From Orientallactaga sibirica (lineage: Eukaryota > Chordata > Mammalia > Rodentia > Dipodidae), in assembly GCA_036365145.1 (NCBI GenBank), contig JAEOAD010000015.1:14067501-14131500 (forward strand): a stretch of DNA of 64,000 bases, in the 5' to 3' direction. The notes beneath the pieces were generated by a model that saw only the letters and a program-made list of their open reading frames with translations, had not been told where the DNA came from and made no database searches. Below are positions 1-12,491 of the stretch, one piece after another. The first letter of the stretch is position 1. Every line of letters begins with the position of its first letter. A program made the translations under genes and the position numbers.

Positions 1-236
1 AGCAAACAATTCAGCCAGAACTGACTACTGATGCCCCTATATGTAGCTGCATCATGAGACTTAGATTTTTATCATGTGGCAGTTAAATTCCAGAAGGGAA
101 TGTTCCAATAATCAAATTTCCTGTTTAGAAGTTTCTAACCAACACCTTGATACACATCCTGGAAAATACAGATTTATTTGTACTGTTACTATTACTAATA
201 GTAGTTAGGATCCTGCTCACAGCTAGCAAAAGGGAC

Positions 237-567
237 ATCTGTCATGGTCTGATGGTAAAATGTCCCCCACTGGTTTCTGTGTTTGAGCACTTGGTTCCTA
301 GCTGTGGGTACTACTTGAGAAAGTTGTGGAGCTCTTAGAAGGTTGGGCCTTGCTACAGGAAGTGGCCTTGAGGTTTTAGAGCTTTGCCCTACTTGTTCAT
401 CTTCTGCTTCCTGAGTGGCTCTGTGAGTCAGCTTCCTGTTCCTCCACTGAACCTTCCCTACATGGTGGAATGTAGCCCCATGTAACTGTAACCTCAATTA
501 CACCCTTTCCTTCCTTAAGTTACCTTTGTTATCTTGGTCATAACAACCAGAAAATAACTAATACACC
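237..567 (+). repeat. Interspersed repeat R1, copy 1
   Basis: About 330 bp matching a repeat family seen again near 28.8, 62.9 and 63.2 kb. Shared landmarks in order are an early 'cttggt(t)c' segment, 'gaggaagtgg'-like sequence, a C/T-rich middle, 'cttccttaagtt' and an end near 'taactaataca'. Divergence between copies is high, so the family is old. I recognise the pattern from many mammalian genomes but cannot name the family with certainty. The open frames on both strands here are repeat sequence. Confidence 0.6.
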
Positions 568-649
568 ATCTCTTGGTGTCAGGAGTGTCAAAATACTATC
601 AAACATGAGGAGAAAGAACACAGAATGAATTTCTTATTACAAAGGGTAT

Positions 650-1150
650 TAAAAGTTTTGTATCCATCCTTAATTTGCTGTAGCATTGTATTTAATTTTG
701 TTTCCATGATTTTTGTTCACATAATAAGAGTCTAATATGACCTGTATTCTCTCATATTGCTTTATTCATTTCTGACATGTAGTAATTATATTGTGTATTC
801 CTTGGTTACCTACATGGAAAATTATGTAATTTTTCTCTGTGAATAATGCTGTCATTTTTCTTTTTAAATTTTTTATGCCTTTTGTTTTTCTTACTGTCTT
901 TCACTGGCTTAGTACTCCAGTGCAATATCAAATGTGGTAAGAATAGATATTCTTATCTTTTTCATAGTCTAAAAAGATAGTAAAAATAATTTCATCATTA
1001 ACATGATAATTCCTTTTAGGTTTTGTGTAAATGTCCTTTATCAGATAAAGAAGAAATTTCCCTATAATACCTCGTTTGCTATGAATTTCCTTATGAATGA
1101 GTTTTGAATTTTGTCAATCCTTTTTGCTTCATTGTAATTGCATTTGCTTT
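650..1150 (-). mobile_element. Ancient LINE-1 ORF2 fragment
   Basis: Read on the minus strand this resembles the reverse-transcriptase part of a mammalian L1 ORF2. The best-matched stretch is about 900-1130, corresponding to the segment around and downstream of the 'rqGcPLSP' region. It is heavily mutated with no open frame. The left edge is a guess. Nothing recognisable lies between this and the B1 at 1692 except C/T-rich sequence at 1305-1350 and a weak L1-like patch near 1400-1470. Confidence 0.5.
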
Positions 1151-1691
1151 TCTTTTTCTTTACTGACTGTTATTGATGTTTGAATTCTGATCCAACATGT
1201 ACTTCCTGGTATAACACCTTATATATTACCTTTTTAAATACTGGATTGAATTTGCTAAAATTTATTAGGATTTTTGTGTCTGTGTTCTTAAGGAATACTC
1301 ATATACCACCTTCCTCCTTTTTCTTCTCCCTTCTCTTCTTCCTTTTCTCTTGTCTTTGCCTGCTATTACTCATGTAGTTATAGTCCATTTCTGTTGGCTT
1401 GGCCTGATTTTGTTCAATATAGTCCTCCAGATGCATCTGATTTTCATCATATGCATAGGTAAAGGATTGTAAGTAGAGTATTTCCATTAAAAGTTCTCTC
1501 AGAGGACACAGTTTGTTTACTGAGCATATGCTCAAAAAACAGTTTATGCTGGGACAGCCCATTTGATTTAGTTTCATGATAGATTTCAGCATGTATTTTG
1601 TTATAAAATGGGAACTACTAATGATGCAGGATTTGTGGGTTCAGGAATGGCCCCCAAGGTATGAACCCCAAGTTTTGGATTCTGACCTATC

Positions 1692-1864
1692 TTTTTTTTT
1701 TTTTTTTTTTTTTTTTTTTGATTTTTTGAGGTAGGGTCTCACTCTGGCTCAGGCTGACCTGGAATTAACTATGTAGTCTCAGGGTGTCCTCAAACTCACA
1801 GGAATCCTCCTACCTCTGCCTCCCAAATGCTGGGATTAAAGGCATGTGCCACCACACCTGGCCT
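1692..1864 (-). mobile_element. B1-like SINE
   Basis: 7SL-derived SINE in minus orientation. A 28-base T run at 1692-1719 is the A-tail, followed by the 'gaggtagggtctcactc' block and ending in 'gccaccacacctggcc', the complement of the B1 head. It lacks the left-right dimer of primate Alu. It is fairly intact, so relatively young compared with the surrounding sequence. Confidence 0.9.
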
Positions 1865-2525
1865 GTCCTACCTTTAATAAAGAATTACAAAGACAGACTC
1901 AAGAAGGATAAATTATGAATTATTAAGTTTATTTATGGGAAAAATCACAAATTGTGGGGTTTAAGAGAAATTGAGTTTTGGGGGGAAACTGGAATAGAGC
2001 CACAAGCACATAGACTTAAGAGAAACTAAGGCTTTGAAAGAGAAATGAGCATAAAGCTGCTGGCACATGGAAAGCAGAATCTTGGAGCTTGTGTAGGGAA
2101 ACTTATGAGGAAATTACATGGCATCTTATGAGGACAAATGGTGAGGCTCAAGGAAAAAGAAAATTAGAGGGCAGGTATCAAAGCAGAGACCAAGAGATTC
2201 AGAGGAGAAATGAGTAATGTGAAAACTTATAATAGTGTAATTGTAATATATAGACTGATGTGATATTTGCAAAACATATATCCAAAATGACTATTTGATA
2301 AAAACTAACTAATTATTACAAGTAAATAAGAATAAAAATAACCAAGCCAAGGGGAAAACATGTAAAGAATTTGAATATGGAATTAAGGGAAGAATAATCC
2401 AAAATCAGTAAGGATATGAAAATCCTTAACTTATTTAGGAAAATAAAATTAGACTAGTGAAGTAGCATGTCATATCTTTTTAATCAGGAAAAGTTTTCTA
2501 CTAAGATTGTATGTTTCTTTTTTAA
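1865..2525. other. No recognised feature
   Basis: AT-rich sequence with no repeat family or coding signal that I recognise. It may hold a very old repeat. Confidence 0.4.
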
Positions 2526-2785
2526 AAAATATTTTATTTTATTTATTTATTTGAGAGCATAAAAGAAGTACAGAGAGGGAGAGGGAGAGGGAAGGAGGGG
2601 GAGAGAGAGAGAGAGAGGGAGTGAGGGAGAAAATGGGCCTGCCTGGGCTTCCAGCCACTGCAAATGAACTCCAGATGCATGTGCCACCTCGTGCATCTGG
2701 CTTACGTGGGTCCTGGGGAATCAAACCAAGGTCCTTTGGCTTTGCAGGCAAGCACCTTAACTGGTAAGTCATCTCTCCAGCCCCA
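2526..2785 (-). mobile_element. tRNA-derived (B2-like) SINE, short form
   Basis: Minus-strand copy. It begins (plus coordinates) with the A-tail complement 'ttttatttatttattt', then a GA-rich stretch at about 2574-2628 (the complement of the CT-rich 3' region), then the body, ending 'gtcatctctccagcccc', the complement of the tRNA-like head. This family is the commonest SINE in the window. The head contains a Pol III A/B-box-like region expected of tRNA-derived SINEs. Confidence 0.9.
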
Positions 2786-2812
2786 GTTTCTTTCTTTAAG
2801 GTAAAAATTGAT

Positions 2813-2972
2813 GCCGGGCGTGGTGGCGCACGCCTTTAATCCCAGCACTTGGTAGGCATCACCGAGAGTTCAAGGCCACCCTGAGACTAAATAGTTAATT
2901 CCAGGTCAGCCTGGACCAGAGTGAGACCCTACCTTGCAAAACAAAAAACAAAAAAAAAAAACCAAAAAAAAA
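2813..2972 (+). mobile_element. B1-like SINE
   Basis: Plus-strand B1 beginning 'gccgggcgtggtggcgcac' and ending in an A-rich tail. A short repeat 'aaaaattga' flanks it on both sides and is a probable target-site duplication. A small internal deletion removes part of the 'gggaggcagaggtagg' block. Confidence 0.92.
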
Positions 2973-3279
2973 TTGAAGTGTATATCTAAAAAGAAGTGAA
3001 GTACATAGAATGATCCTCAGCAAAAGTTTGGCAGCTGTAAACAAAATGGAGGATAGGTACATCTGGTGGCATAGATAAGTTGAGAACTCACACGCACATT
3101 CCCATGATCTTCACACAAAAGTGCTTATGGCATAATTGTTTAAAATGTATGAATTTCTGTACAAATGTATACTGTGTAGTTATAGTAGGGTAATGTGTAA
3201 TTCACTGTGACATACTTATGAAATAGAATAATCTAACACAGTTCAAAATTAATGAAATACTTATAAAACTAAACAGAAT

Positions 3280-3840
3280 TGTCCTACATGATCTATGATT
3301 ACTTGATATTTACCCAAAGGAGTTGAAAAACTTATATACACAGAATAATTATGCCCATGGATGTTTATAACAGCATTACCTATATCTGACAAAACTTGGA
3401 AACAATCAAGATGTCCTTAGGAAGAGGAGTATATAAATTGTGATACATCCAGAGAATAAAATATTGTTCACCACTAAAAAGCAATGAGCTATCAAACTAT
3501 GAAAAGATACACAGGAAGTCTAAATGTCAATTGCTAAGTGCAAGCATCCAGTATGGAAATATATTCTGACTATATAGAAGTCCTAGACAAAACAAACTAT
3601 AGAAGCAGTAAGACAAGGCAGAGAAATCTATGATACTGTGGATATATGTTATTAAAAATTTGTCCAAATTCATAGAATAATCAACACTAAGAGGGAAAAT
3701 TGATGTAACTAGGAGTTCTCTGTGATGATGATGCATGTTCATCAGTTGATACAAATGTAACATCCCAGTGGAAGACATTGATAACATAGGAAGATATAAA
3801 TGTTGTGATGGAAGCTATGGGGGGGGGGAGGTCTGAACCT
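3280..3840 (+). mobile_element. Ancient L1 (L1M-type) 3' end
   Basis: Resembles the end of ORF2 and the 3' UTR of old mammalian L1 subfamilies. It includes the 'tacccaaa(g/a)gagttgaaaa' stretch, 'catggatgtttataacagca', the 'aagatgtcctta' region and downstream 'gtccaaattcatagaat'. It is heavily diverged and has no usable frame. Confidence 0.65.
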
Positions 3841-3894
3841 TGGGCTCAGCTTGTTCCTGAAACACACACAAAAAGTTTATTTAAAAATCAACAA

Positions 3895-4257
3895 AATAGG
3901 GCTGAAAAGATGACTCTGTGGTTACGTAAACTTCTTGTGCAAGCCTGAGTGCCTGAGATTTCCTGAGACTTAAAATTTGAATTTCTAGATCCCAAGTAAA
4001 TAGCTAGGAGCGGCCACATGCACCTCTAACCCCTGTGCCACAAGGCAGCAGGGAGCCAAGAATCAACTAACTCCACCAAGCTTAGGATTCAGTAGAGACC
4101 CCCCAACCCAAAAGAAGATCTGGTGGAAGAGCAATTGAATGGGACACCAAAAGTTCTGCTCTGACCACAAGAGAGGAATGTCCCCACTATGTGGAAGGGT
4201 ATGTGGTGCCATACCACCCCCTCACAGGAATGCACAAATGCTCACATCATATTCCAC

Positions 4258-4320
<63 letters not shown>

Positions 4321-4330
4321 TCAACAAAAT
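3895..4330 (+). mobile_element. B4-like composite SINE with (CA)n tail
   Basis: Starts with a tRNA-like 'gggctgaaaagatgactctg' head, passes through a long body and ends in 'ggaagagcaattgaatggga', a segment typical of B4-type rodent SINEs, followed by a (CA)n microsatellite at about 4264-4320. The weak similarity of the middle means it is old. The 79-residue frame at 4139-4378 with a Thr-His repeat is translation of the CA tract. Confidence 0.5.
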
Positions 4331-4789
4331 AGAACTATAACACACAGCATAGACAAGAAAAACACTCCACAATGTTGATTAAACAGAGAAAGGAGCAGAA
4401 TATATGTAAAATAAGAGCATCCATATGCATCTGGAACCATTCAAATTCTGATGCTATTGATGGGGACAGACACTGGCAATTAAAAAGCAAAATATCCTGG
4501 AGACAACATCAAGTCTAGCTGTGCTTTGCAACTGCCTCCCCTTTAGTTCTCAACCTTTTATCTTCAGGCAGACTAACCTCTTGGCAAGTCCCAAGCTGAT
4601 CATGTTCCCTGCTCTTGACATTGGCATACACTTCTGCCTATAAATGCTTTCGTCGTTCTTTGGCCGATTTTACAAAATTGTAAAATGCAGCTCTGAATTT
4701 GCCTTTTCTAGGCAGGATTCTTTGAATTTTAAGGCAGGATTTAGTGGCCCTCCTCAGAAACTCCACAGTACCTTATTCATACACTCTTA

Positions 4790-4965
4790 CTAGTATTTAC
4801 TCTTTAGCCTCTGTTAAAATTGATAATTTGTCTTTTGATTTTGTTGAATAGTGAGTTTCTTGGTGAGGGGTTCTGTCTCTTTGGTCTCTGGATCCTCAGT
4901 GCACAGCAGGAGGCAGGGCACTCGGTCAGCACTGAGTAAGTACTCAGAGGATAGAGTGCAAGAGA
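4790..4965 (+). mobile_element. Possible L2 3' end
   Basis: The 'ctctttggtctctggatcct' region followed by 'cagtgcacagcagg' and 'cactgagtaagtactcag' resembles the L2 3' end pattern ('cagtgcctggcacatagtag' type) on the plus strand. Weak by eye. The neighbouring 5.0-5.27 kb stretch has a 90-residue open frame with no recognisable domain. Confidence 0.35.
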
Positions 4966-5411
4966 CACTCCTCTGACCTCAAAGAAGACTGTACTTACTT
5001 TGAAGAAGCCTTTGGGTCTGAGCAGAAAGTTCTCTGTGAGGCATTGCCGCAGCAGGGCCCAGAAAACAATGAGTACCTATTCAGAAGGAACAGCTCACGT
5101 TCATCCCCTGGACTGCCTGCCCCTTGAGTGGACTCTCCAGGTTGAGAGGGCTTCCTCTCTGGCAGGATTCCTTGCAGAGGTTATAATTTTTCTAGACCAC
5201 TGTGCAGTTAGAAATTTCTACATTCTGTGCATAGGTCAGCAGCATGTTCAGTACCTGCATGTGATTTTTTAGCCTGCTTTTACTTTTTGCATTTTTATAC
5301 TCAAACATGTATGTCATCCATTGCTTTGTTCCTCCTTTTTCCTTGTTTAGTTGTCAATAAATCTTTGCCATTTTAACTTCACAACATCATTCTCTTCCTT
5401 AAGAATATACT

Positions 5412-5578
5412 CGGAATGAGTGTGGTGGCACATGCCTTTAATCCCAGCACTTGGGAGGCAGAGGCAGGAGGATTCCCATGAATTCGAGGCCAGCCTGGGA
5501 CTAAATAGTGAATTCCAGATCAGCCTGGGCTAGAGTGAAACCCAACCTCAAAATACCAAAAAAAAAAAAAAAAGAATA
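5412..5578 (+). mobile_element. B1-like SINE
   Basis: Plus-strand B1 with an A-tail. An 11-bp perfect duplication 'aagaatatact' flanks it at 5401-5411 and 5580-5590, fixing both edges and showing L1-type target-primed insertion. Confidence 0.92.
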
Positions 5579-5744
5579 AAAGAATATACTTACTCATGCA
5601 GGCTATAGGATGTTCATAGTACTAGAGTATGGAGTAGGTATCTGAGTAGTATGGTGGGCTAGAAAACAATATTGGAAGGTACTGTTATTATTGCTTTTCT
5701 GACTGAATATTGACAGGCCAGAATTATATGTAATATCTATATTA

Positions 5745-5970
5745 TGGGGCTGGAGAGATGGTTTAGAGATTAAGATGTGTGCCTGCAAAGCCAAAGAACC
5801 CAAGTTTGATTTCCCAGCACCACATAAGCCAGATGAACAAGGTGACACATGCTTCTGGAGTTTGTTTGCAGTGGCTGGAGACCCTGGCATGCCCATTTCT
5901 CTCTCTCCTTCTCTTTCTCTCTCTGCCTCCTTATCACTCTCAAATAAATAAATAAATAAAAATTAAAATA
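5745..5970 (+). mobile_element. tRNA-derived (B2-like) SINE, short form
   Basis: Full-length plus-strand copy with the 'ggggctggagagatggttta' head, 'aagccagatga' body, CT-rich 3' region and 'aaataaataaataaata' tail. The next B1 starts immediately after the tail. Confidence 0.93.
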
Positions 5971-5973
5971 AAT

Positions 5974-6125
5974 TGGGTATGGTGACACATGTCTTTAATC
6001 CCAGCACTCGGGAGGCAGAGGTAAGATGATCACCAAGAGTTTGAGGCCACCCTGAGACTACATAGTGAACTTCAGGTCAGCCTGAGCAAGAGTGAAACCC
6101 TACTTTGGAAAACTTAAAAAAAAAT
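5974..6125 (+). mobile_element. B1-like SINE in the tail of the previous SINE
   Basis: Plus-strand B1 starting within 'aaattgggtatggtgacac', placed directly in or behind the A-rich tail of the 5745 SINE. A-rich SINE tails are common insertion targets. Its own tail runs to about 6125. The next 575 bp up to the SINE at 6701 has nothing I recognise. Confidence 0.9.
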
Positions 6126-6700
6126 TAAATTGAAAAAAAATAGATCTCTATTGTGGAAGGGTTATCATGGTCAAAAAGGAAGGTCTGTTTCCGGTTTAAC
6201 AGTACTCTGTCATGTGCTTGATAAAACTCTAGAAGAGAGTTAAGTCTAAAAAAGGTAGTTTGAGGTCAGCCTTGAATATCATGTTAAGCCATTTGGGTTT
6301 ATTTTGTAAGAAGGTTAGTACATGGGAAACAAGGTCATGCTTTAATATACTTTGCAGGATTATCTAGTTTGGGCCCACACTGGGATCTGTGCACTGAATC
6401 CATGTAAGCAGAAGCTAATTAACAAGCAGGTACTTTGCATTTGGGTTTGCTGTGGAAATCTGTTTCGTCAATATGGGATTAATAGTAGGGGAAGCTTATT
6501 TCAGGCGGCAGTGTCAGCTGAGTTAGTGCCCGTTGCTGCTTCCAGCCAAAATCACAATTGCTGCTTCATGGGGACCAATGTCAGGGCAACACTCCACCAA
6601 ATGCATACTCTAATCTGAAGCCAGCTCTGCACTGAGACTCTTTCACTTCTTTGCCTGATGAAAAAGCTGAACAGATATCCAGATGAAGAATTGAAATCAG

Positions 6701-6847
6701 GGGCTGGAGATATGGCTTAGTAATTAAGGCATTTTCCTGTGGAGCCTAAGGACCCAGGTTCGACTCCCCAGTACCCACATAAAGCCAGATACACAAGGTG
6801 ATGCATGTATCTGGAGTTCATTTGCACTAGCTAGAGGGCCTAGCACA

Positions 6848-6886
<39 letters not shown>

Positions 6887-6912
6887 TCTCAAATATAAAT
6901 AAAATATCTTAA
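6701..6912 (+). mobile_element. tRNA-derived SINE with (GT)n in the 3' region
   Basis: Plus-strand copy with the head 'ggggctggagatatggctta'. The usual CT-rich 3' region is replaced by a (GT)n tract at about 6851-6887 before 'ctcaaatataaataaaat'. The microsatellite probably grew from the CT/GT-rich segment of the SINE. The stretch from 6915 to 7550 has nothing I recognise. Confidence 0.9.
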
Positions 6913-7554
6913 AGAATTGAAATATGAATGGTCAGATGTAGCCAAAACCCAAACAAAACCAACTAAACAAGAAAACGTGTATCAAACATAAAATATATTT
7001 ATATACATATACGGCTTACTAAAAAAGATGAAAATCTACTTCAGATACCTGGTATTTAAACTAGCCCTAGTAGATCTGGTATTTCCAATAAATCTGGAAG
7101 TTCTACCCAAGCCCTCTCTCTCTCTGTTTTCATTTGTAGAGGCATCCAACCTTTTGACATTGTGACATGCTATGCCACTATCTTCTGTAAATGTGTTTGT
7201 CCACTTTCATAGCTATCCTGAGACCCACACAGCCTGTGGGCCACAGACAGGACACACCTGTGAAAATTTAGAGGTATTAAAGGTAAAAAGTCATTTTCAG
7301 CCTTCGCTTGACTTACACACTGTTTATATTGATTTAAAAGGTCAGAGCTGCAACCTCATGCTGTCCATTCCCTACTCCTCCAATTGGCACTGCTAAGCGG
7401 AGCTTCTCTGGGCTGCCATAGTGCTTAGCAGAAACATAGTGGAGTGACTTGGAGCAGTGGGCAGAATTGCACAGCCCTCTGCTTGACAGAGGTCGGCTAC
7501 ATCTTCTCTGGAAAGTCCTGGGCAAGTTAGAATGTATTGACTTTGAATATCTCC

Positions 7555-7597
7555 GTCTCTATACTCTATACTATACTATACTATACTCTATACTGGC
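7555..7597. repeat. Pentanucleotide (CTATA)n-type tandem repeat
   Basis: Short imperfect array of ctata/actat units beginning 'ctctatactctatactatac'. Around six to seven units. Confidence 0.75.
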
Positions 7598-7671
7598 TGC
7601 AGTGTTAGTGGTGTGAGAGTTAAATCTAACAGTTCTGATACAGCCTTGGCTATGATGGAATTTCAGTAATG

Positions 7672-7775
7672 GGAGCTGCTTAGTTATCCTCTTTATTTAT
7701 CTGCCCTGAGGACATAGCCTTACTCATGGCAGAGGCTTAATGATCATTGGTGGGATGAATCAATGAATAATAATG
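7672..7775 (+). mobile_element. Possible L2/MIR-like 3' fragment
   Basis: The pattern 'ctgccctgaggacatagcct' followed by 'gaggcttaatgatcattgg' and 'gatgaatcaatgaataa' resembles the L2 3' end. Short and diverged. Sequence from 7780 to 8280 is unassigned. Confidence 0.3.
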
Positions 7776-8282
7776 CCTTTGGAGACTGACCTCAGTGTGA
7801 AAAATTGGTGGGGCCCAGGGAAGGATGAAGTTCACGCAGGCCTAAAGAGACAGATTGCAGTGGTAGGTATGAGCCCTGCAGCTGGACATGGGTAAGGAAG
7901 AAGTATAAGATGGGAAGGGCCCATGCCGTTTGCCAAGAAGCTGAGAGAGTCTACATGAATAAAATGATAGGCATGAAAGTTCTGGAGCTAGGCAGGGTGT
8001 GGCAATGGCTAAAGAAAGGCCAGTAACAGTGGCCTCCAGAAAGCTCAAAGGGGGACCTCCCATAGTCTCTGAAGCCATTTCAAATAGTGAAACTAAAATT
8101 AGATTGGTCACAATGTTTAGAGTACCTTTCCTGGTCTCAGAGCCTTCCACAGGATAAGCTGTCTGTCTAGGGAAACCATACAATTTGTGGCATGACAGGA
8201 GGAAAAAATATATATATAAGGAAGCAAAAAAAAAATCTAATACGCTGTCTAAGATAACATAATAAAATTTGACAGTTAAATG

Positions 8283-8452
8283 CAAAAAAAAAAAAAAAAA
8301 GAATGGAAGAACACTTAATGGTTATGTTGAATTACTAGGCTTAACCTGGGACTCTCAAGTGCTTCCTAGAAAGGATACACCTTATCTTTGTCCAGATGAG
8401 CTCTCATCCAAGAAACAAACAAACAAACAAACAAACAAAAAACAAAAACAGA
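8283..8452. repeat. Poly(A) at 8283-8300 and (AAAC)n at about 8408-8452
   Basis: Two low-complexity tracts in otherwise unassigned sequence. The A run is not preceded by a SINE that I can recognise. The AAAC array starts 'aagaaacaaacaaacaaaca'. Confidence 0.8.
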
Positions 8453-8459
8453 ATTGGTC

Positions 8460-11030
8460 AGTATTCTTTGCTGTGGTTACTGTTTACCTGTTTACAGTCT
8501 GAATTATATACTATATTTTCCAATAGAACTTATACTATTTAGTTCTGTTTCCTCAGTGTGTAGTCAAGATCCAGGAACATATCACAACTGATCAACTGCT
8601 TTTTGACTAATTGAGTAAATCAAGGCATATAAAATTACTGTGTGATAACTAAGAAAATGGCATAGTCCTCTATAGTCAGTTCATATAAGGAACACTTCTA
8701 GAGTACCTCTGTCTTAGGTGCTGAAGGTACTTCCATGGTTATCACTAGAAATGAATTTGATCAGGATATTAGGAATAATTCAGTCATCTTTTCAACTGCT
8801 TCCCATTATTCTCCTTTGCTTCCCTACATAGTTTTACTTCTACTTACAGGTCATATGTACTTAGGTGATTTTATGTATTTTTATGAAATCCAGGGGTCAT
8901 ATATGCAATAAATACAAAATTCTGATAGGGATCTTGAGGAGGTGAGATCATAAGGTTGTTGTGTGTCTTCATCTATGCTTGGTGTGAGCAGTGGGGACAA
9001 TGGAAAATTAATAAACTGAGTCCTTAAGATTTAACATCTAAATACTCATGGAAACAATAATTACAAAAACAGAAATCTGTCCTCTTTGATTGATAATTAT
9101 TTCAAACTTTGACCACATAATTCAGTGACAGTCATAGTTCAAAATATTTTTGAAGATCAATGATTTTATCCTGTAGCAGATCATCGCTCTTAGTGAATGT
9201 TTCTCTTTAAGTGTCAGTTAATGCAAGTTGTTATTTCAGATACCTTCAAGGTAACATCATGACAGACCAGAGTAAAAGTAAATTACACATGGGATAGCTT
9301 GGTATTATGCTAGGGGCATGAAAAGGACTCTGTTGTTATCCATTGATGAATGTTACCCACACATTCTGTTAGCAACACTTGAAAATATAATTACTTAGGC
9401 TATTCTGTGAATGAGTGACTGACTTTTATTGGATTTGCTTCCCTTTTAATTTTTTTTTTGGCAAGAAGGCTGATTTTTCATTCCAATTGAATGAAAAAAC
9501 ATATTGCTAAGTGGTACAAATAAAATGATCATACATGGTGTTCATGTAAATAAATGCACTTGTTGCAAACTTGTTTTAGGTACTGTGACTGATTCTGAAG
9601 ATGTGGAGATGGTTAAGAGATGTTTTCTCTCTCAAAAAAGTCATTATTATAATGGTGAATTTATGTTCTCCATTATTTGCTTCATCCTGGTTTCCCCAAA
9701 GATCTTTGACAATGACCCTAATGTGTTTCAGTCTATAAGTTTTTTCTTCTTTCTATTTTAAAATCCATTTATGCACATAACTAAAATATGACATTATCTC
9801 CATTTAAGTGCCAATCATCAATCTTTTAAAATCTCAGAAAAGAATTGAGGATTAAAATGTACTCATCAGAGAGGATAAGAGTGAGTAATGGGGGTATGTG
9901 ATTATGATTAAAGTATGTTATATGGATCTTTGAAAATGTCACAATGAAGCCCATTCTTTCATACAATGAATATGTTCTAATAATGATAAAAATTTACTCA
10001 CTGTCACTACTTGTTAGTCTAATTTACTCTACTTTTGCATTAGTATTTTATGTCAGTTAACCATTCCTGTTTATTTACAGTGAGATATATGTTGAGCTGT
10101 CATTTGAAAGTTGTTCAATTTATATCTTAGAGGTATTTTACTTTGTCTTTTATGCAATTTCTCACAAGTATTTTTAAATGTTCCATTGATGAAATTTTTT
10201 TCCTATTTCAATAGCATCAGCCCCTAGAATTTTTGCTGTATCTATTGTGGAAGCCAATGTGTGAGTGATGGAGAGGGTCAGTTAAACAGAGAGTTGGAAA
10301 CTTAGAAAACATAATGCAGCTTGATGCTGACTAGTTAGTGTTAATCTGAAAGACCTAATAGGAATGACACCCAGACACAGATCTTAAGGGAATAAGAATC
10401 ATCAGTACATTCTTCTGTCCTCTTGACCACCATTACTGTACAAACAAAAAGGCTTAGAGATTTTATATGTTCTTAATCAGGGACTTGGGAACAACTAATG
10501 TTTGCACACATTTTGCACCTGATTCAGGTATCAAGTCCTAAAGCAAAAATAATTACCTCTTGTGGTAGAAGTTAAAAAGAACCCTATTAACCTAATGATT
10601 TCCCTTTCATGTGATTCTCATCTCTACTGAGGTTACACTAAGTATGTGTAAATGCCATTGATTATTCTGTGGCCTCTACAGTATTGTTGACAGATTCTAC
10701 AAGAAGGCTATAGCATTCTGAACATTTCTGGTAAGACCCTTGAATCACTTTCCACACCATCTCATCACTCACACTCCTGCAATCTCAGTGTCAAAGTAGG
10801 ATAGCTGTTCTAAGGCACACCCCCCAAGTCCCAGAGCTTTAGCAGAGTAGGTATTTATTATTATGTCACATACTGCTCAACCCTGGTATTTTCTTAAATA
10901 GTGATTCTTTGACCCAGGTCACTGCCCTCTTGTTCTATCTGCCAGTGAGATCTTGGGGGCCTCTTGGATCTCTGTGTACACACTGTTGTGGAAAAGCAAG
11001 AACATGTGGAAGATTGGAAGACACACATTT
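8460..11030. other. No recognised feature
   Basis: About 2.5 kb with no repeat I can name, apart from a weak L2-like patch at about 8535-8640. It is AT-rich and open frames are short (the longest about 85 residues, at 9504-9761, with no domain). It could be unique sequence. Cross-species alignment would show whether any of it is constrained. Confidence 0.4.
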
Positions 11031-11034
11031 TTGG

Positions 11035-11270
11035 AAGGAGTGGTTAGCAGTTTCCTGTTGCTGTTATAACAAATAGCTTAAATTTAGTGCTTAAAATAAA
11101 ACAAAGTTACCATCACACAATTCTGAAAGTCAGAAGTCCTTAACTTGAGGTGTCAGCAAGAGGGAAAACTCTGAGATGTCTGACAGCCAGGCCTCAAACT
11201 CCAAGCTTTGACATATTTTCTGTTACCCCTACTTTTCAGTTGGTGGTAACCTTGAATTCTGTTTCTCTGC
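11035..11270. repeat. Ancient interspersed repeat
   Basis: The 'cagtttcctgttgctgttat' stretch followed by 'caaatagcttaaatttagtg' and 'tctgaaagtcagaagtcc' matches a widespread old mammalian repeat pattern ('ttctattgctgctgtaacaa' type). Related sequence occurs at 16.67 and 26.27 kb. I cannot name the family. Confidence 0.45.
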
Positions 11271-11884
11271 TTTCAAATGTCAATGAGGAAGGGTGATTTT
11301 TTTTTTCATTTTCAGTTTTTTTTTCTAGTTTGTGGATCTTTTCTGTTTCAATTTCCAATCTGTCACTTTAAAAAAATATAATACATGTTTATTCAGCTGC
11401 ACAAAGACTAAAAAGACAGGAAATAGCCTCACATATTTAATATTAGACTTTACAGACATAAAATTGTCAAATTGTCATAAACCTCCTGAATGTATGCTCT
11501 TAATTTATGTCTTTATTCCATCGGGAGTCAGGAACCAACAATTTATGGAGCATCCTGTCTCACCTGAATGGCATATAGTTTTATATTTCTGAAATTAGAG
11601 AAATGGCTCTCATGCCATATACCCATGCATTTTTCACCTGTGTTGTCTGTAAACCACCCACTATTGCATGACAAGGCCCATAAAAAGTACCAAATGTCTA
11701 CTCAATTGAATTGATAGCAGTTCTTTGATTTACCAAAATTCTATTTTTCTCTATTCCAATCAGTAAACAAAATAGCCTGTGGCATTTTTAATCTCCATTC
11801 CTTACTACCCAACCCATTGCCCCCTTCCCTGCCCAGAGAAAAGCCTTTCTGGGCTCTTATATTCTTATATATTTCTCTAGCTAT

Positions 11885-12000
11885 TTTTTAGAAGGTAAAA
11901 TTTTAAATTGACAAACCATAACTATGCATTTACAGGGTACAGTGTGATTTTTGATATACATAAAGCAGAATGAGGACACCTAGCTATTTCTCTTGTAATA
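11885..12000 (+). mobile_element. Possible old L1 3' end fragment
   Basis: 'ttaaattgacaaaccataac' through 'acagggtacagtgtgatttt' resembles the plus-strand 3' region of an old L1. Short and diverged. Confidence 0.3.
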
Positions 12001-12403
12001 AAAATCTTTAGAAGAAATCATAGTCATAAAAGCTGAAGCTCTCATGGGACTGACTTAAAGATCTTTCAACCCACCCAAAATATTGGTCTAAAATGAAGCC
12101 TGACCTTGCATTACCAGTCTTCATTTGCTTGGCTGGCTGGTGCTGATGGTCCATCAGCACTGATGCATCTTTTGTTAACTCTCCACCCAGTTCCCACACC
12201 CTCTCACTGCAATTCAGCAAGGCTGATAGGTTTGGTTCAGTGACTGTGGTTGTCTTTCCCCATCATTAATGGCTTTCTTGGCTTTGCTGGACCATAACCA
12301 GCTTGATGTCTTGCAACCACTTCCTTCCCTTTCTACACAGCTAACTCTATTTCTCACAAAGCTTTCTTTGTAATGTTCTGTCTTAGTGTGAGCCAATTTT
12401 ATT

Positions 12404-12491
12404 TAAATTAAAGACTGGCCTTGAACTACTGATCCTCCTGCCTCCACTTCTTCAGAAATATCCTACTGGCATGCACCACCACAACTGGTAG
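12404..12491 (-). mobile_element. Old B1-like SINE fragment
   Basis: Minus-strand remnant. 'gactggccttgaactactga' through 'cctcctgcctcc' to 'tggcatgcaccaccacaact' corresponds to half of a B1. It is more diverged than the young B1 copies here. Confidence 0.6.

Noticed and set aside
4139..4378. Frame with a Thr-His repeat
   Set aside because: Translation of a CA microsatellite at the end of a B4-like SINE.
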